A DNA stretch of 64,000 bases from an uncultured Prevotellaceae bacterium (GTDB lineage: Bacteria > Bacteroidota > Bacteroidia > Bacteroidales > Muribaculaceae), in the NCBI GenBank assembly GCA_900319525.1, contig ONOU01000012.1:1-64000 (forward strand). Direction: 5' to 3'. Below the pieces are notes generated by a model, which did no database searches, was not told the origin of the DNA, and worked only from the letters and a program-made list of their open reading frames with translations. Positions 24,260 to 34,627 of this stretch are shown here, in pieces. Every line of letters starts with the position of its first letter. Position 1 is the first letter of the stretch. The translations under genes and the position numbers were made by a program.

Positions 24260-26611
24260 TTACCTGATGACCTTGACTGTCGCCTGGGGGGTGCCTGTGG
24301 TCGTGGGCCAACTTCCCTGGGCGGCATGGATATTGTAAATGCCTGTGGCGACACGCACGCCATCCTCGCCACTGCCGTCCCACAGTGCACTTCCCGTCAC
24401 AGGACCCATGCGGTTCACCTCATGACCCTCGCGATCGGTGATGATGACATAGGTGTTCTCCATCAGATTGGCGATCTTGACATAACCAGTGAAATCAGGC
24501 TCCACAGGATCGGGGAAGGCATACACGTCATCGAAGCTCAGTGCGGCAGCGTCGCCCTCGGCAATGAACTCGGCAAAGCCATTATCGGTGAACACATACA
24601 CGCGGTCGTTGACCGTGTCACACTCTATCGAGTAAACGATGTTGCTGGGCAGGTCGCTGCCTTCAGAGGTGAAGTGGTTATACACCTCGCTGCCATCTGG
24701 TGATATATAGTACACGCCGTCGTCGGTGGCCAGCCACTTGTTGTTCTCGCGGTCAACACCGACGTCATACACATTGTAGCCCTCGCAAAGGGTTCCCTTA
24801 CCCTCGGTAGACTTGGTGACAAAGGGTCGTATAGCCCTGGGCTGTTCGTCGGTGACCACGAGGGGGTCAAACATGAACACGCCCTGGGTGTGACCAACCC
24901 AGATGTTACCGGCATTGTCCTGCTCCAGGTGGTTAATATAAGTCCATTCCACCTGGCGGTTGTTCTGATCGATGAAGGTGTTGATCTGGTATAAGGTGTA
25001 GGTTCCTGCCGTGGGGTCCACCAGCCCGTTGTCCCAACACAAAATGTCGTGCTTGCCTTTGGGTCCAATATCACCGTCACAATAAATCTTCATGTTGTTC
25101 TTGCGGGCCACCAGGAAACAAGTGCGCTGCATCGATTCGGGCGATGCCACACTGAGCAGGCCACTGGGCTGGAACCAGTCGGATTTGGTCGCTGTTGTCT
25201 TGGCAAACTTGTCGGCGGGCAGCACCACGACAGGCATGGATGCGTTACCGTAGGAACAAACCACCCACAGGTTACCATAGATATCAAATGCTGGTGTGGG
25301 CTTGTAGTTGCCAATCTTGGCATTAGTGCTGAGGTAGTTGGTTTTCAAGACATTGTTAGTCACCTTAAAGAGCCCCCTGCTCCAGCTGGCGCGAACATAG
25401 GTCGTGGGATCCAGCGGACTGAACTCAAAGGCATAGCCGGCACCGGGTGCGGCATAGGCCGTGGCGTTGGTCCAGGTGCTGCCATTATAGGTATTGATAA
25501 CATTTTCTGCTGTCATCGAGTTGTTGTTCATGCCCTGAATGGGCCCCGAGAGACCTGCATACAAGCGATTCATCGCCGCATTGTACTTGAGCCAATGGGG
25601 CAGGTCGGTCGTCAATGCATTCATCTTATAATAGACGGTGGAGCCGCTCTTGTGCAGGCCATTGGCATCATTGATCCACACGGTGCCGTCACCATGCGGC
25701 CACGCCGTGGCAAATCCTGCCGTGGTGCCCTGCTTGGTAGCGGTGCGGCCGGTGGCGTCGATGGTATAATAGTAGGCCTGACCGGCAAAGTTGGCAATGA
25801 AGCCGGTGGGCGACTTCTGTACGCACGTGGGCAAAGCGTTCACCAGTGTGGTCATCGCGGGTGAGCTGGACGAGAAGTCGTAGTAGTACAGCTTGGAATT
25901 ACTCATCAGGAAGGCCGAGTGGTCATTGATGGGATACAGCTTGCCCCCCGTGAAGGTGCCGCTCTTCTTGGCATAGGTATTAACAGGATCATCGGCATCG
26001 GGGTCGCCATAGTAGGTGTAGCCGTTGGTCAGGAATACCAGGCGGTTGCCCACCTTTGCCACCGAGTTGACGCACATCGAGCTGGGCACAGCAACGTCCT
26101 TAATGATGGAGAACGTTGACTCGTCAATCACAGCATAGCCATAGCCCATGGCGACGTAGGCCTTGCCATCGGCAAAAGTGATGTCGCGGATGTTCTTGCC
26201 CTCATAGGTTTTCAAGCCCGTTCCATTTTCATCATCAAACGTGTACACGTGCACCGTTGATGTGGCATCCTTGACGCGGTTGACATTCTTCACATTACCG
26301 TTAGCGTCAATCACGTCGATATTGCTGCTGGCATAAGCGACAAACAACAACCGGTTCTCCCAGTCATAGTAAATCTGCGAGATCTGGTTGTCGGACAACT
26401 TGTTCTGGCGGTTCAAGGCCACCGTGGTCGATGTCGCCTTGTCGAACTGGAACAAGCGGTCACTGTTCAGATAGTAGATCTTGTCACCAGTATCAAACAC
26501 GTTCTTAATGTTGCCAGCCACATAGTAGTTGTGGATCTTCCAGGTGCTCGCGCTGGCAATGGCCGAGGCCAGTACCATGAGCAGCAGGAAAACTAATTGT
26601 TTTTTTCTCAT
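24260..26611 (-). CDS. PorZ-like propeller protein, paralog 3
   Basis: A 783-residue exported protein with a signal peptide ending near ASAS. It has the PorZ layout with GNIWVGHTQGVFMFDP, a NKWLATDDGVYYIS repeat, and a C-terminal domain opening with AFPDPVEPDFTG, where the usual N of PNP is D. That change at the sorting-like domain start may alter recognition, if the domain is used. It is preceded by paralog 4 with 75 bp between, and followed by a terminator and by the nested-palindrome element. Confidence 0.85.
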   Translation of the reverse strand: MRKKQLVFLLLMVLASAIASASTWKIHNYYVAGNIKNVFDTGDKIYYLNSDRLFQFDKATSTTVALNRQNKLSDNQISQIYYDWENRLLFVAYASSNIDVIDANGNVKNVNRVKDATSTVHVYTFDDENGTGLKTYEGKNIRDITFADGKAYVAMGYGYAVIDESTFSIIKDVAVPSSMCVNSVAKVGNRLVFLTNGYTYYGDPDADDPVNTYAKKSGTFTGGKLYPINDHSAFLMSNSKLYYYDFSSSSPAMTTLVNALPTCVQKSPTGFIANFAGQAYYYTIDATGRTATKQGTTAGFATAWPHGDGTVWINDANGLHKSGSTVYYKMNALTTDLPHWLKYNAAMNRLYAGLSGPIQGMNNNSMTAENVINTYNGSTWTNATAYAAPGAGYAFEFSPLDPTTYVRASWSRGLFKVTNNVLKTNYLSTNAKIGNYKPTPAFDIYGNLWVVCSYGNASMPVVVLPADKFAKTTATKSDWFQPSGLLSVASPESMQRTCFLVARKNNMKIYCDGDIGPKGKHDILCWDNGLVDPTAGTYTLYQINTFIDQNNRQVEWTYINHLEQDNAGNIWVGHTQGVFMFDPLVVTDEQPRAIRPFVTKSTEGKGTLCEGYNVYDVGVDRENNKWLATDDGVYYISPDGSEVYNHFTSEGSDLPSNIVYSIECDTVNDRVYVFTDNGFAEFIAEGDAAALSFDDVYAFPDPVEPDFTGYVKIANLMENTYVIITDREGHEVNRMGPVTGSALWDGSGEDGVRVATGIYNIHAAQGSWPTTTGTPQATVKVIR

Positions 26612-26686
26612 ATCGCGTACATTTATTATTCTATTCTTTACGGGTCAGCAGTTGCAGAACAATCACATGGCCTGATTCCCCCTTGA

Positions 26687-29044
26687 TCACCTGATGATCA
26701 GGACGGACATCAACGGAGCACCGGTCAATGCGGGTTGGCTGCCCTGCGCCGCATAAATATTATAGATACCCGTGGGCACACGCTGGCCATCGCTATAGCA
26801 AGCATCCCACAGGGCACTACCCATCACGGGACCCATCTGTGCCACGATGTGACCCTCGTTATCGGTGATGGTGACATAGGTGTCATCCATCAGGTTAGCC
26901 ATCTTGATCAAGCCAGTGAAATCAGGCTCCACGGGATTGGGATAAACATAGGCGCCATCAAAGTTGAGCGCGGCAGCGTCACCCTCGGCGACATACTCGG
27001 CAAAGCCATTGTCGGTATAGACATACACGCGGTCACCTACGGTATCACATTCTACCGAATAGACCATGTTGCCGGGCAGGTCGCTGTTGTAGGTCGTGAA
27101 GTGATTATAGACCTCACTGCCATCGGGCGAAACAAAATACACGCCATCGTCGGTAGCGAGCCACTTGTTGTTATCGCGGTCCACGCCGATGTCATAGACA
27201 CCACAGCCCTCACATAAAGTGCCACGGCCCTCGGCAGAACTGGACACGAAGGGACGCACACCACGAGGCAACTCGTCAAAAACCACATCGGGGTCGAACA
27301 TGAACAAGCCCTGAGTGTGCCCCACCCAGACGTTGCCGTCCTTATCCTGCTCCATGTGATTGACATAAGTCCAATCAATCTGACGGTCGTTCTGATCCAC
27401 AAAACGGGTAATCGTGGAAATGCGGTAATTGTCAACAGCAGGATCGGTCACGCCATTATCCCAGCAGAAGAAGGCACCCTTAACACCGCTCTCGGGGAAC
27501 TCGCCGTCGATAAAGATTTTATAGTTATTCTTCTTGCTCACCAGGAAGCGTGAGCGCTGGATGCTGCCGGTGTAGATGCTCTGCAAACCAGCCGGAGCAA
27601 TCCAATCGGCCCTGGAAGCCGTTGTCTTGGCAAACTTGGCCGCTGGCAGCACAGCTACCGAGGGAATATTCTGTTCCATCTCAGTCTTCGAGAAATAAGA
27701 GCAGACGACCCACAGGTTGCCATAGTTGTCAAACGTCGGCGTCGGCTTCGTGCCTCCAATCTTTGCATTAGCCTTGGTATAGGTCGTTTTCAACACGCCA
27801 TCGGTCACCTTGTGAATACCCTTGTTCCAGCTGGCGCGCACATAGGTGGTAGGATCCAGGGGGCTGAATTCAAAGCCATAGGCGCCACTGGCAGCAGCAT
27901 AGGCCGTCGCATCGGCCCAGTTATGGCCATCATAGGTATTAATGGCGTTGGTAACATCGGTCGCAGGACTGATGCCGTAGATCGCGCCCGTGTTGGCAAC
28001 ATACAAGAGGCCGGTCGTCGCATTGTACTTGAGCCAATAAGGCTGGTCGGTCGTCAAGGAATTGACCTTGTAGCTGGTGCTCGACCCTTTCATGTGCAGA
28101 CCCGTGGCATCATTGATCCACTCGGTACCGTCACCATTAGGATCGGCAGTGGCAAAGCCCTCAGCACTGCCTTGCTTGGTTGCGACCAGTCCCGCAGCAT
28201 CGATAGTGTAATAGTAGGATTGCTTGGCAAAGTTAGCGATGAAGCCTGTCGGGGTCTTCTGGACACAGGTCGGTGCCTCATTGATGAGCACCTTGGCTGT
28301 GGGAGAAGCCGTCGAGAAATCATAGTTGACGAGTTTGGAGTTGCCTAACATCAACAACGAGTGGTCATTAACTGGAAACAACTTGGCATCAGTAAACGTG
28401 CCGCTACGCTTGGCATAGGTGTTGATGGGATCATCGGCATCGGGGTCACCGTAATAAAGGTATTTGTTAGACGCGATAACCAGGTTCTCACCGATCCTGG
28501 CGACAGAGTTCACGCAGATTGTATTCAGCACCTCCACATCCCTGATAATCGTGAACGTAGCCTCATCAACAACGGCATAACCATAACCCATCGCCACGTA
28601 GGCCTTTCCATCACCAAAGGTTATGTCACGGATGGTCTTATCCACATAATCCGTCAGTTCCCCCTTGGTAAGTGTGTAGTCATGCACTCTGGCGACCACG
28701 TCCTTGATGCCGGCAATGTTCCTCACGTTGCCAGCTGCATCGATAACGTCAATGTTGGAGTTAGCGTAGGCCACAAACAAGAGCCGGCTCTCCCAGTCAT
28801 AGTAAATCTGGGAAATCTGGTTGTCGGACAACATGTTCTGGCGGTTCAATGGCACGGTGGTCAATGTGGTCTTGTCAAACTGGAACAAGCGGTTGCTGTT
28901 CAGGTAGTAGATTTTGTCGCCTGTATCAAGCACATTCTGAATGTTTCCCGCAACATAATAGTTGTGAATCTTCCATGTGCTGGCGGCGCCTGTGGCAACT
29001 GCCAGAACAAGGAGCAGAAGGAGCACTAAATGTTTCTTTGTCAT
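26687..29044 (-). CDS. PorZ-like propeller protein, paralog 4
   Basis: A 785-residue exported protein, signal peptide ending near ATGAAS. Domain order is as in the other paralogs, with GNVWVGHTQGLFMFDP and a C-terminal domain opening with VYPNPVEPDFTG. The segment before the end reads WDACYSDGQRVP, unlike the WDGSGEDG form in paralogs 2 and 3. The sequence between the start and about residue 110 is close to paralogs 2, 3 and 5, which suggests fairly recent duplication or gene conversion. Confidence 0.85.
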   Translation of the reverse strand: MTKKHLVLLLLLVLAVATGAASTWKIHNYYVAGNIQNVLDTGDKIYYLNSNRLFQFDKTTLTTVPLNRQNMLSDNQISQIYYDWESRLLFVAYANSNIDVIDAAGNVRNIAGIKDVVARVHDYTLTKGELTDYVDKTIRDITFGDGKAYVAMGYGYAVVDEATFTIIRDVEVLNTICVNSVARIGENLVIASNKYLYYGDPDADDPINTYAKRSGTFTDAKLFPVNDHSLLMLGNSKLVNYDFSTASPTAKVLINEAPTCVQKTPTGFIANFAKQSYYYTIDAAGLVATKQGSAEGFATADPNGDGTEWINDATGLHMKGSSTSYKVNSLTTDQPYWLKYNATTGLLYVANTGAIYGISPATDVTNAINTYDGHNWADATAYAAASGAYGFEFSPLDPTTYVRASWNKGIHKVTDGVLKTTYTKANAKIGGTKPTPTFDNYGNLWVVCSYFSKTEMEQNIPSVAVLPAAKFAKTTASRADWIAPAGLQSIYTGSIQRSRFLVSKKNNYKIFIDGEFPESGVKGAFFCWDNGVTDPAVDNYRISTITRFVDQNDRQIDWTYVNHMEQDKDGNVWVGHTQGLFMFDPDVVFDELPRGVRPFVSSSAEGRGTLCEGCGVYDIGVDRDNNKWLATDDGVYFVSPDGSEVYNHFTTYNSDLPGNMVYSVECDTVGDRVYVYTDNGFAEYVAEGDAAALNFDGAYVYPNPVEPDFTGLIKMANLMDDTYVTITDNEGHIVAQMGPVMGSALWDACYSDGQRVPTGIYNIYAAQGSQPALTGAPLMSVLIIR

Positions 29045-29226
29045 ATCGCGTTGTTATTTTACAGTCCAGGTTATTCAATACAATGATTCACAGGGAGATA
29101 AATAAGGAAAACACCTTATTACCCTCTGAATCAAACCCTAAAATTATAAAATAAAAACGGAAAAACGCGATTTTCACCCCACAATCGGGCAAAAATTATC
29201 TTAAAAATTGCTAAAGCGATACATTC

Positions 29227-31587
29227 TCACCTAATAATCATGATGGTCGCCTGAGGCTCTCCGGCCACCGCAGGCCAGCCGCCCTGGGCAGTATAAATAT
29301 TATAAGTGCCTGTGGGCAGCCGCTCGCCATCGGTCCCGGCGCCATCCCACAGCGCACGCCCCTTCACGGGTCCCAGCTGAGCCACCACCGTCCCCTCTCG
29401 GTTGGTGATGGTGACAAATGAATTATCCATCAGATGATCGATTTTCACATAGCCGGTATAATCGGGCTCAACGGGGTTGGGGATCGCTACCACATTATTA
29501 AAATCAAGAGTCGGCGCGTCGCCTTGAGGGACATACTCGGCAAAACCACTTCCCGTGTAGATGTAAACCCGTTCATTGACCGTATCACACTCGATGGAAT
29601 AAACCATGTTATCAGGCAGGTCGCTGTTGGCGGTCGTGAAATGGTGATAAATCTCGGAGCCGTCAGGTGAAGTGTAAAAGACACCATCATCGGTGGCAAG
29701 CCACTTGTTGTCTGCGCGGTCCACACCGATGTCATAAACGTTAGAGCCCTCACACAGATAGCCCCTGCTATCGCTGGGCTGAGTCACGAAGGGACGAATC
29801 GCCCTGGGCCGCTCTTCAAACACGCTATCGGGGTCAAACATGAACAGACCACTGGAGTGGCCGACCCAGATGTTGCCGCTCTTGTCCTGCTCGATGTGAT
29901 TGACATAGGTCCATGTCAATTGATGATCATCCTGATCAATGAAATAGGTCACAGCGGCAAGGTGATAAGTATCAATCTTGGGATCCACCTCACCATTGTC
30001 CCAACAGAAGAAAGTGGCATTGCCCGGCGAGGTGGGGAAGTCGCCGTCAATAAAGATCTTGACATTGTTCTTCTTGCTCACCAGGAAGCGAGAACGTTGC
30101 ATGTTACCCGTACGCAGCCTCGATAATCCAGTGGGCTCAAACCAGTCGTTCTTGGTCACTATGGCCTTAGCAAACTTGTCGGCAGGGAGCACAGCGACAG
30201 GCGGTATTGTCCCGACCTCGGTACTCGACAAGTAGGAACTGACAACCCACAGGTTGCCATAATTGTCAAATGCAGGAGTGGGCTTCGTTCCGCCAATCTT
30301 TGAAGAAGCTTTGGTATAGGTCACCTTGAGCTCATCGTTGGTCACCTTGTGGATACCTCTGTTCCAACTGGCACGCACATAGGTCGTGGGATCCAACGGG
30401 CTGAACTCAAACGCATAAGCGCCTCCAGCGGCTCTATAGGCCGTCGCGTCGGTCCATTGCGAGCCGTCATAGGTGTTGATGACATTGGCCTCGGAGACCG
30501 AGTTGTTGTTGATCAACGCAATGGGGCCCGACACGGCCGCATAGAGCTTGTCCATGGCCGCGTTGTACTTGAGCCAATAGGGTTTGTCGGTCGTCAAGGC
30601 GTTGTTCTTGTAACAAATCGTTGAACCGCTGATGTGCAAGCCATCGGCATCGTTGATCCATACTGTGCCGTCGCCATTGGGATCTGATGTGGCAAAACCT
30701 GGCGTCGTCCCTTGCTGGGTAGCCGTCAGGCCTGTGGCGTCGATGGTATAATAATAGGACTCGCCGGCAAAATTGGCAATGTAGCCCGTCGGGCTCTTCT
30801 GGACGCAAGTGGGCAAGGCATTCACGACTCTCGTTAATGCGGGCGTAGCCACCGAGAAGTCATAATAATAGAGCCTTGAGTTAGTCATGATGAAAGTCGA
30901 GTGATCATCGATGGGATACATGCGCGCATCGGTGAATGTACCGCTCCTCACCTTGTAAGTGTTGATGGGATCATCGGCATCAGGATCGCCATAGTAGGTG
31001 TTCCTGTTGGAAACAATCACCAGATCATCACCAATCCTGGCAACAGAGTTGACACAGATGGTATTGCGCACCTCCACCGTACGGACAATGGTTAATGTCG
31101 CCTCATCGATGATCGCAAAGCCGCAACCCATAGCAACATAAGCCTTGCCACCCGCAAAGGTGATATCGCGGATTTCTTTACCCACATATTCAGTCAACAC
31201 GCCGGCTTCAAGGGTAAAGTCATGCACCATCACATTCATGTCCTTGATGCCGCTGATGTTGGTCACCTTGCCGCTGCTGGCATCGATCACGTCGATGTTA
31301 CTGTTGGCATAGGCGACAAAGAGCAAGCGGTTTTCCCAGTCGTAGTATATCTGCGAAATCTGATTATCGAACAACCGGTTCTGGAAGTTGATGGGCACGA
31401 TGGCTTTGGTTTCCTTGTCAAACTGATACAGGCAATTGCTGTTCAGGAAATAAATCTTCTCGCCTGTATCGTAGACATTCTGGATATTGTCAGCCACATA
31501 GTAATCGTGCAATTGCCATGTGACAGCGCGGGCCATGCTAACCGTCATTGACAAGAACGCCAATAATAACAATACTCGCTTTGCCAT
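29227..31587 (-). CDS. PorZ-like propeller protein, paralog 5
   Basis: A 786-residue exported protein whose signal peptide is MAKRVLLLLAFLSMTVSMA. The start is ATG 31587, as upstream in-frame codons from 31698 would add a non-signal N-terminus and overlap lysS. It has GNIWVGHSSGLFMFDP and a C-terminal domain opening with AIPNPVEPDYTG. It is the gene nearest lysS, 71 bp after it, and could be read through from the lysS transcript. Function is inferred from PorZ only. Confidence 0.85.
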   Translation of the reverse strand: MAKRVLLLLAFLSMTVSMARAVTWQLHDYYVADNIQNVYDTGEKIYFLNSNCLYQFDKETKAIVPINFQNRLFDNQISQIYYDWENRLLFVAYANSNIDVIDASSGKVTNISGIKDMNVMVHDFTLEAGVLTEYVGKEIRDITFAGGKAYVAMGCGFAIIDEATLTIVRTVEVRNTICVNSVARIGDDLVIVSNRNTYYGDPDADDPINTYKVRSGTFTDARMYPIDDHSTFIMTNSRLYYYDFSVATPALTRVVNALPTCVQKSPTGYIANFAGESYYYTIDATGLTATQQGTTPGFATSDPNGDGTVWINDADGLHISGSTICYKNNALTTDKPYWLKYNAAMDKLYAAVSGPIALINNNSVSEANVINTYDGSQWTDATAYRAAGGAYAFEFSPLDPTTYVRASWNRGIHKVTNDELKVTYTKASSKIGGTKPTPAFDNYGNLWVVSSYLSSTEVGTIPPVAVLPADKFAKAIVTKNDWFEPTGLSRLRTGNMQRSRFLVSKKNNVKIFIDGDFPTSPGNATFFCWDNGEVDPKIDTYHLAAVTYFIDQDDHQLTWTYVNHIEQDKSGNIWVGHSSGLFMFDPDSVFEERPRAIRPFVTQPSDSRGYLCEGSNVYDIGVDRADNKWLATDDGVFYTSPDGSEIYHHFTTANSDLPDNMVYSIECDTVNERVYIYTGSGFAEYVPQGDAPTLDFNNVVAIPNPVEPDYTGYVKIDHLMDNSFVTITNREGTVVAQLGPVKGRALWDGAGTDGERLPTGTYNIYTAQGGWPAVAGEPQATIMIIR

Positions 31588-31658
31588 ATCTCGTAAATTT
31601 AAGAATTTTCTCTTGTTTTCTGATAAATGCCGGTCAGCCAACCCGCGCCCGGGAAAAT

Positions 31659-33407
31659 TTACTGCTCGGCAGTTGCCGCAGCAGCACACTCTACCCACTT
31701 CTTGACCTCGTCAACAACAGGCACTTTGTAACCTAACTTATACTTCTTGTTGATGTCAAGCAAATCCTGGAAAAGCTTACCCGGTTTTTCCAGAGCGCCG
31801 AGTGCGGCAACCGTCAGGAAACCAGCCTTCTGGATAGGTGCAACCCACTCCTCGGGAATGCCCAGTGCGGTGAATGCCTCGACCTTGTCACGGGCAGGCA
31901 CCTTCTCGGGGCGCATCTGCGGGAACAGGAGCACATCCTGGATGTAGCTGTTGCCCGTCATGAGCATCACAAGGCGGTCGATGCCGATGCCGATGCCGCT
32001 CGTGGGAGGCATGCCGTATTGCAGGGCGCGCAGGAAGTCCTGATCAATAATCATCGCCTCGTCGTCACCCTTGTCGGCCAGACGCATCTGCTCCTTGAAT
32101 CGTTCCTCCTGGTCGATGGGGTCGTTGAGCTCGCTGTAAGCATTGGCCAGCTCCTTACCGTTGACCATGAGCTCAAAGCGCTCGGTCAGGCCAGGCTTGC
32201 TGCGGTGCATCTTGGTGAGCGGGGACATCTCAACGGGATAGTCGATGATGAAGGTGGGCTGGATGAAAGTGCCCTCACAGAACTCACCGAAGATCTCATC
32301 AATCAGCTTGCCCTTACCCATCGTGTCGTCGATCTCGAGTTTCAGAGCCTTGCACACCTCGCGGATCTCGTCTTCGGTCTTTCCCTCCAGGTCATAGCCC
32401 GTCTTCTCCTTGATGGCCTCAAGGATGGGCAAGCGGCGGTAAGGCGCCTTGAAACTGATAACCTGACCATCGATCTCGGTCTCGGGCTTGCCGTTGACAG
32501 CGGTGCAGATGGTCTCGAGCAGGCGCTCGGTAAACGACATCATCCAGTTATAATCCTTGTATTGAACGTAGAGCTCCATGCATGTGAACTCGGGATTGTG
32601 GTTGCGGTCCATACCCTCGTTGCGGAAGTTCTTGCCAATCTCGTACACGCCCTCAAAGCCGCCCACGATGAGTCGCTTCAAGTAGAGCTCGGTAGCGATG
32701 CGCATATACATCTGTATATTCAACGCATTGAAATGGGTAATGAATGGACGAGCGGTAGCGCCACCGGCAATAGCCTGCAAGGTGGGCGTCTCGACCTCGG
32801 TATATCCGGCATCGTCGAGCACCTGGCGCATGGTCTTCACGACCAAAGCACGCTTCAGGAAGGTCTCTTTCACACCCTTGTTAACCACCAGATCGACATA
32901 ACGCTGGCGATAGCGCATCTCGGGATCCTCAAAGGCGTCATACGTCACACCGTCCTTCTCCTTGACAACGGGCAGCGGCTTCAACGACTTGCTCAACAGC
33001 TTGAGCGACTGGGCATGAACGCTGATTTCGCCCGTCTGGGTACGGAAGACGTAACCCTCAACACCGACAAAGTCACCCATGTCGAGCAACTTCTTGAACA
33101 CGGAGTTATACAGTTCCTTGTCCTCGCCGGGGCACAGGTCGTCACGGCTCACATAGACCTGCACGCGGCCCTTAGAGTCCTGCAATTCAAAGAAGGAGGC
33201 CTTGCCCATGATGCGGCGGTTCATCATGCGTCCGGCAATGCTCACTTGACGAGGCTCGGCATCGTCTTTGAAATTGGCCACGATGTCGTCACTATATGCA
33301 TTCACAACATACTCTGCGGCGGGATACGGGTTAATGCCCATGGCCTTGAGTGTCTCCAGACTGTTGCGGCGGATAATCTCTTGTTCGCTTAATTCAAGTA
33401 CATTCAT
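31659..33407 (-). CDS. lysS: Lysyl-tRNA synthetase, class II
   Basis: A 582-residue class II synthetase. The OB-fold anticodon-binding domain occupies roughly residues 55-170. Motif 2 is [15 protein letters not shown] and motif 3 [14 protein letters not shown]. It is longer than the E. coli enzyme (about 505) because of an extra C-terminal tail of about 75 residues after motif 3, a form known in Bacteroidetes. It charges tRNA-Lys with lysine. A likely promoter lies at 33455-33462. Confidence 0.97.
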   Translation of the reverse strand: MNVLELSEQEIIRRNSLETLKAMGINPYPAAEYVVNAYSDDIVANFKDDAEPRQVSIAGRMMNRRIMGKASFFELQDSKGRVQVYVSRDDLCPGEDKELYNSVFKKLLDMGDFVGVEGYVFRTQTGEISVHAQSLKLLSKSLKPLPVVKEKDGVTYDAFEDPEMRYRQRYVDLVVNKGVKETFLKRALVVKTMRQVLDDAGYTEVETPTLQAIAGGATARPFITHFNALNIQMYMRIATELYLKRLIVGGFEGVYEIGKNFRNEGMDRNHNPEFTCMELYVQYKDYNWMMSFTERLLETICTAVNGKPETEIDGQVISFKAPYRRLPILEAIKEKTGYDLEGKTEDEIREVCKALKLEIDDTMGKGKLIDEIFGEFCEGTFIQPTFIIDYPVEMSPLTKMHRSKPGLTERFELMVNGKELANAYSELNDPIDQEERFKEQMRLADKGDDEAMIIDQDFLRALQYGMPPTSGIGIGIDRLVMLMTGNSYIQDVLLFPQMRPEKVPARDKVEAFTALGIPEEWVAPIQKAGFLTVAALGALEKPGKLFQDLLDINKKYKLGYKVPVVDEVKKWVECAAAATAEQ

Positions 33408-33454
33408 GTTTACCCTAATATGTATTTTTTAAGATGATGTTTGTTTTTAAACTG

Positions 33455-33462
33455 CAAAGGTA
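33455..33462 (-). promoter_or_regulatory. Candidate -7 box of lysS
   Basis: TACCTTTG on the minus strand fits TAnnTTTG and leaves a leader of about 40 nt to the lysS ATG. A -33 TTG at the usual distance was not found. Confidence 0.45.
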
Positions 33463-33502
33463 GTAAAAATAGTTGTTATTTGGACATTTACCCTCAAGTT
33501 TA

Positions 33503-34513
33503 TCACTTGTGCGCCCGCTTGTAGCCTTTGCCAAGAAGGAAGGGAAGATAACGCTCGACAATGATGGCGAGGGGGTAAAGCACAGCCATGACGACGAGTG
33601 CGATGACAACTTTAAAGAGGATACTGTCGTCGAGCACATCGGGGCCCAACAACCGGGCAGCAGCAATCTTGATGATGCCGATCAGGTAGTTCTGCAACGC
33701 GAGATAAGTGATGCCCGTGATGGCGACAGTCTGGGCCACTGGGCTGGTACCATGCATGCGCTCCAACCACTTGCACACGGCAGTGTAGAAGGGCAGCACC
33801 AGGATGACTGCCTCAGGAGCCAGGACATAGGCCACGGCCCGGTCAATGTTCAATGGCGCGGCAATGAGAAAACCGAGTCCTGCCACTGCCAGCGCAATCC
33901 ACAACAGTGAACGTGCAGGAGTGGCAAAATCAAACTTCTCTACCAACGGACGGCAGCAGTTGCCAAAAGCATAGATAGGCATATACAGGAAAGCCTTATC
34001 AAGGTTCCAATAGCGGAACCAGGGCACATCGGGCATGACGAGCAGCCCCAGGCTGAGCAACAGCGCCACCACCAGCGGCCAATAACCGGATAAATACCGT
34101 TTTATCGGGTAATAGATGACCTGCATCGTGAACAGGGCCGCCAAGAACCAGAATGGCCCTAACACGACATCGGGCGTTCCCTGAACGAACTGCCAGACGG
34201 GTGCGAGCACATCAATGGCCTGCTCCTCGGGGCCTGCCATGCGGCGACCTACAACGAGCCACAAGGCATAGAAGATGATGAAGAAAGTGGTGTAAGGCAC
34301 CAGAATCTGGCGGGCGCGATGGCGCAGGAAAGTGAGAAAATTCTGCTGCCTGGCAATGTTGAACAGATAGCCTGCCGCAAAGAAAAACACTGGCGCACCC
34401 ATGTTGAACAATGCCGCCTCACGGGCATTGTCATAGCGCGGTGGTGTGTGGTAAATGACCACTAGCGTCATCGCTATCAACTTGATGTAGTCGAGCCAGG
34501 CTTGTCTCTTCAT
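33503..34513 (-). CDS. Acyltransferase family 3 membrane protein
   Basis: A 336-residue polytopic protein of the OafA/NodX acyltransferase 3 family. It begins RQAWLDYIKLIAMTLVVIYHT, which contains the conserved histidine of the first TM region, followed by GAPVFFFAAGYL. Relatives acylate sugars in O-antigen or other envelope glycans, or amino-acid side groups. The start is ATG 34513; a longer frame from 34534 reaches into the upstream inverted repeat. It follows serS by 114 bp and precedes lysS by 95 bp. Confidence 0.85.
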   Translation of the reverse strand: MKRQAWLDYIKLIAMTLVVIYHTPPRYDNAREAALFNMGAPVFFFAAGYLFNIARQQNFLTFLRHRARQILVPYTTFFIIFYALWLVVGRRMAGPEEQAIDVLAPVWQFVQGTPDVVLGPFWFLAALFTMQVIYYPIKRYLSGYWPLVVALLLSLGLLVMPDVPWFRYWNLDKAFLYMPIYAFGNCCRPLVEKFDFATPARSLLWIALAVAGLGFLIAAPLNIDRAVAYVLAPEAVILVLPFYTAVCKWLERMHGTSPVAQTVAITGITYLALQNYLIGIIKIAAARLLGPDVLDDSILFKVVIALVVMAVLYPLAIIVERYLPFLLGKGYKRAHK

Positions 34514-34537
34514 TTCCTCTCTATCAGCTATCAAAAA

Positions 34538-34616
34538 AAGAAGACAATAAGTACAATAAAAACAATTACCATCTCCACGGCCGATAAATTGTAATTATTG
34601 TATTTATTGTCTTCTT
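34538..34616. repeat. Long AT-rich inverted repeat between serS and the acyltransferase gene
   Basis: The arm AAGAAGACAATAAGTACAATA at 34538-34558, with AATTA at 34564-34568, pairs with 34592-34616 with one mismatch and one bulge. It sits 12 bp beyond the serS stop on the minus strand. It has little GC and no clean T-tract after it, so a terminator or mRNA stability element is possible but unproven. Confidence 0.6.
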
Positions 34617-34627
34617 CTTTATTATCG

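Noticed and set aside
31588-31698. Longer N-terminus for PorZ-like paralog 5
   Set aside because: The extra residues precede a complete signal peptide and overlap the lysS 3' end.
32019-33392. Long plus-strand ORF of 457 codons
   Set aside because: It is the antisense of lysS, which has all class II synthetase motifs.
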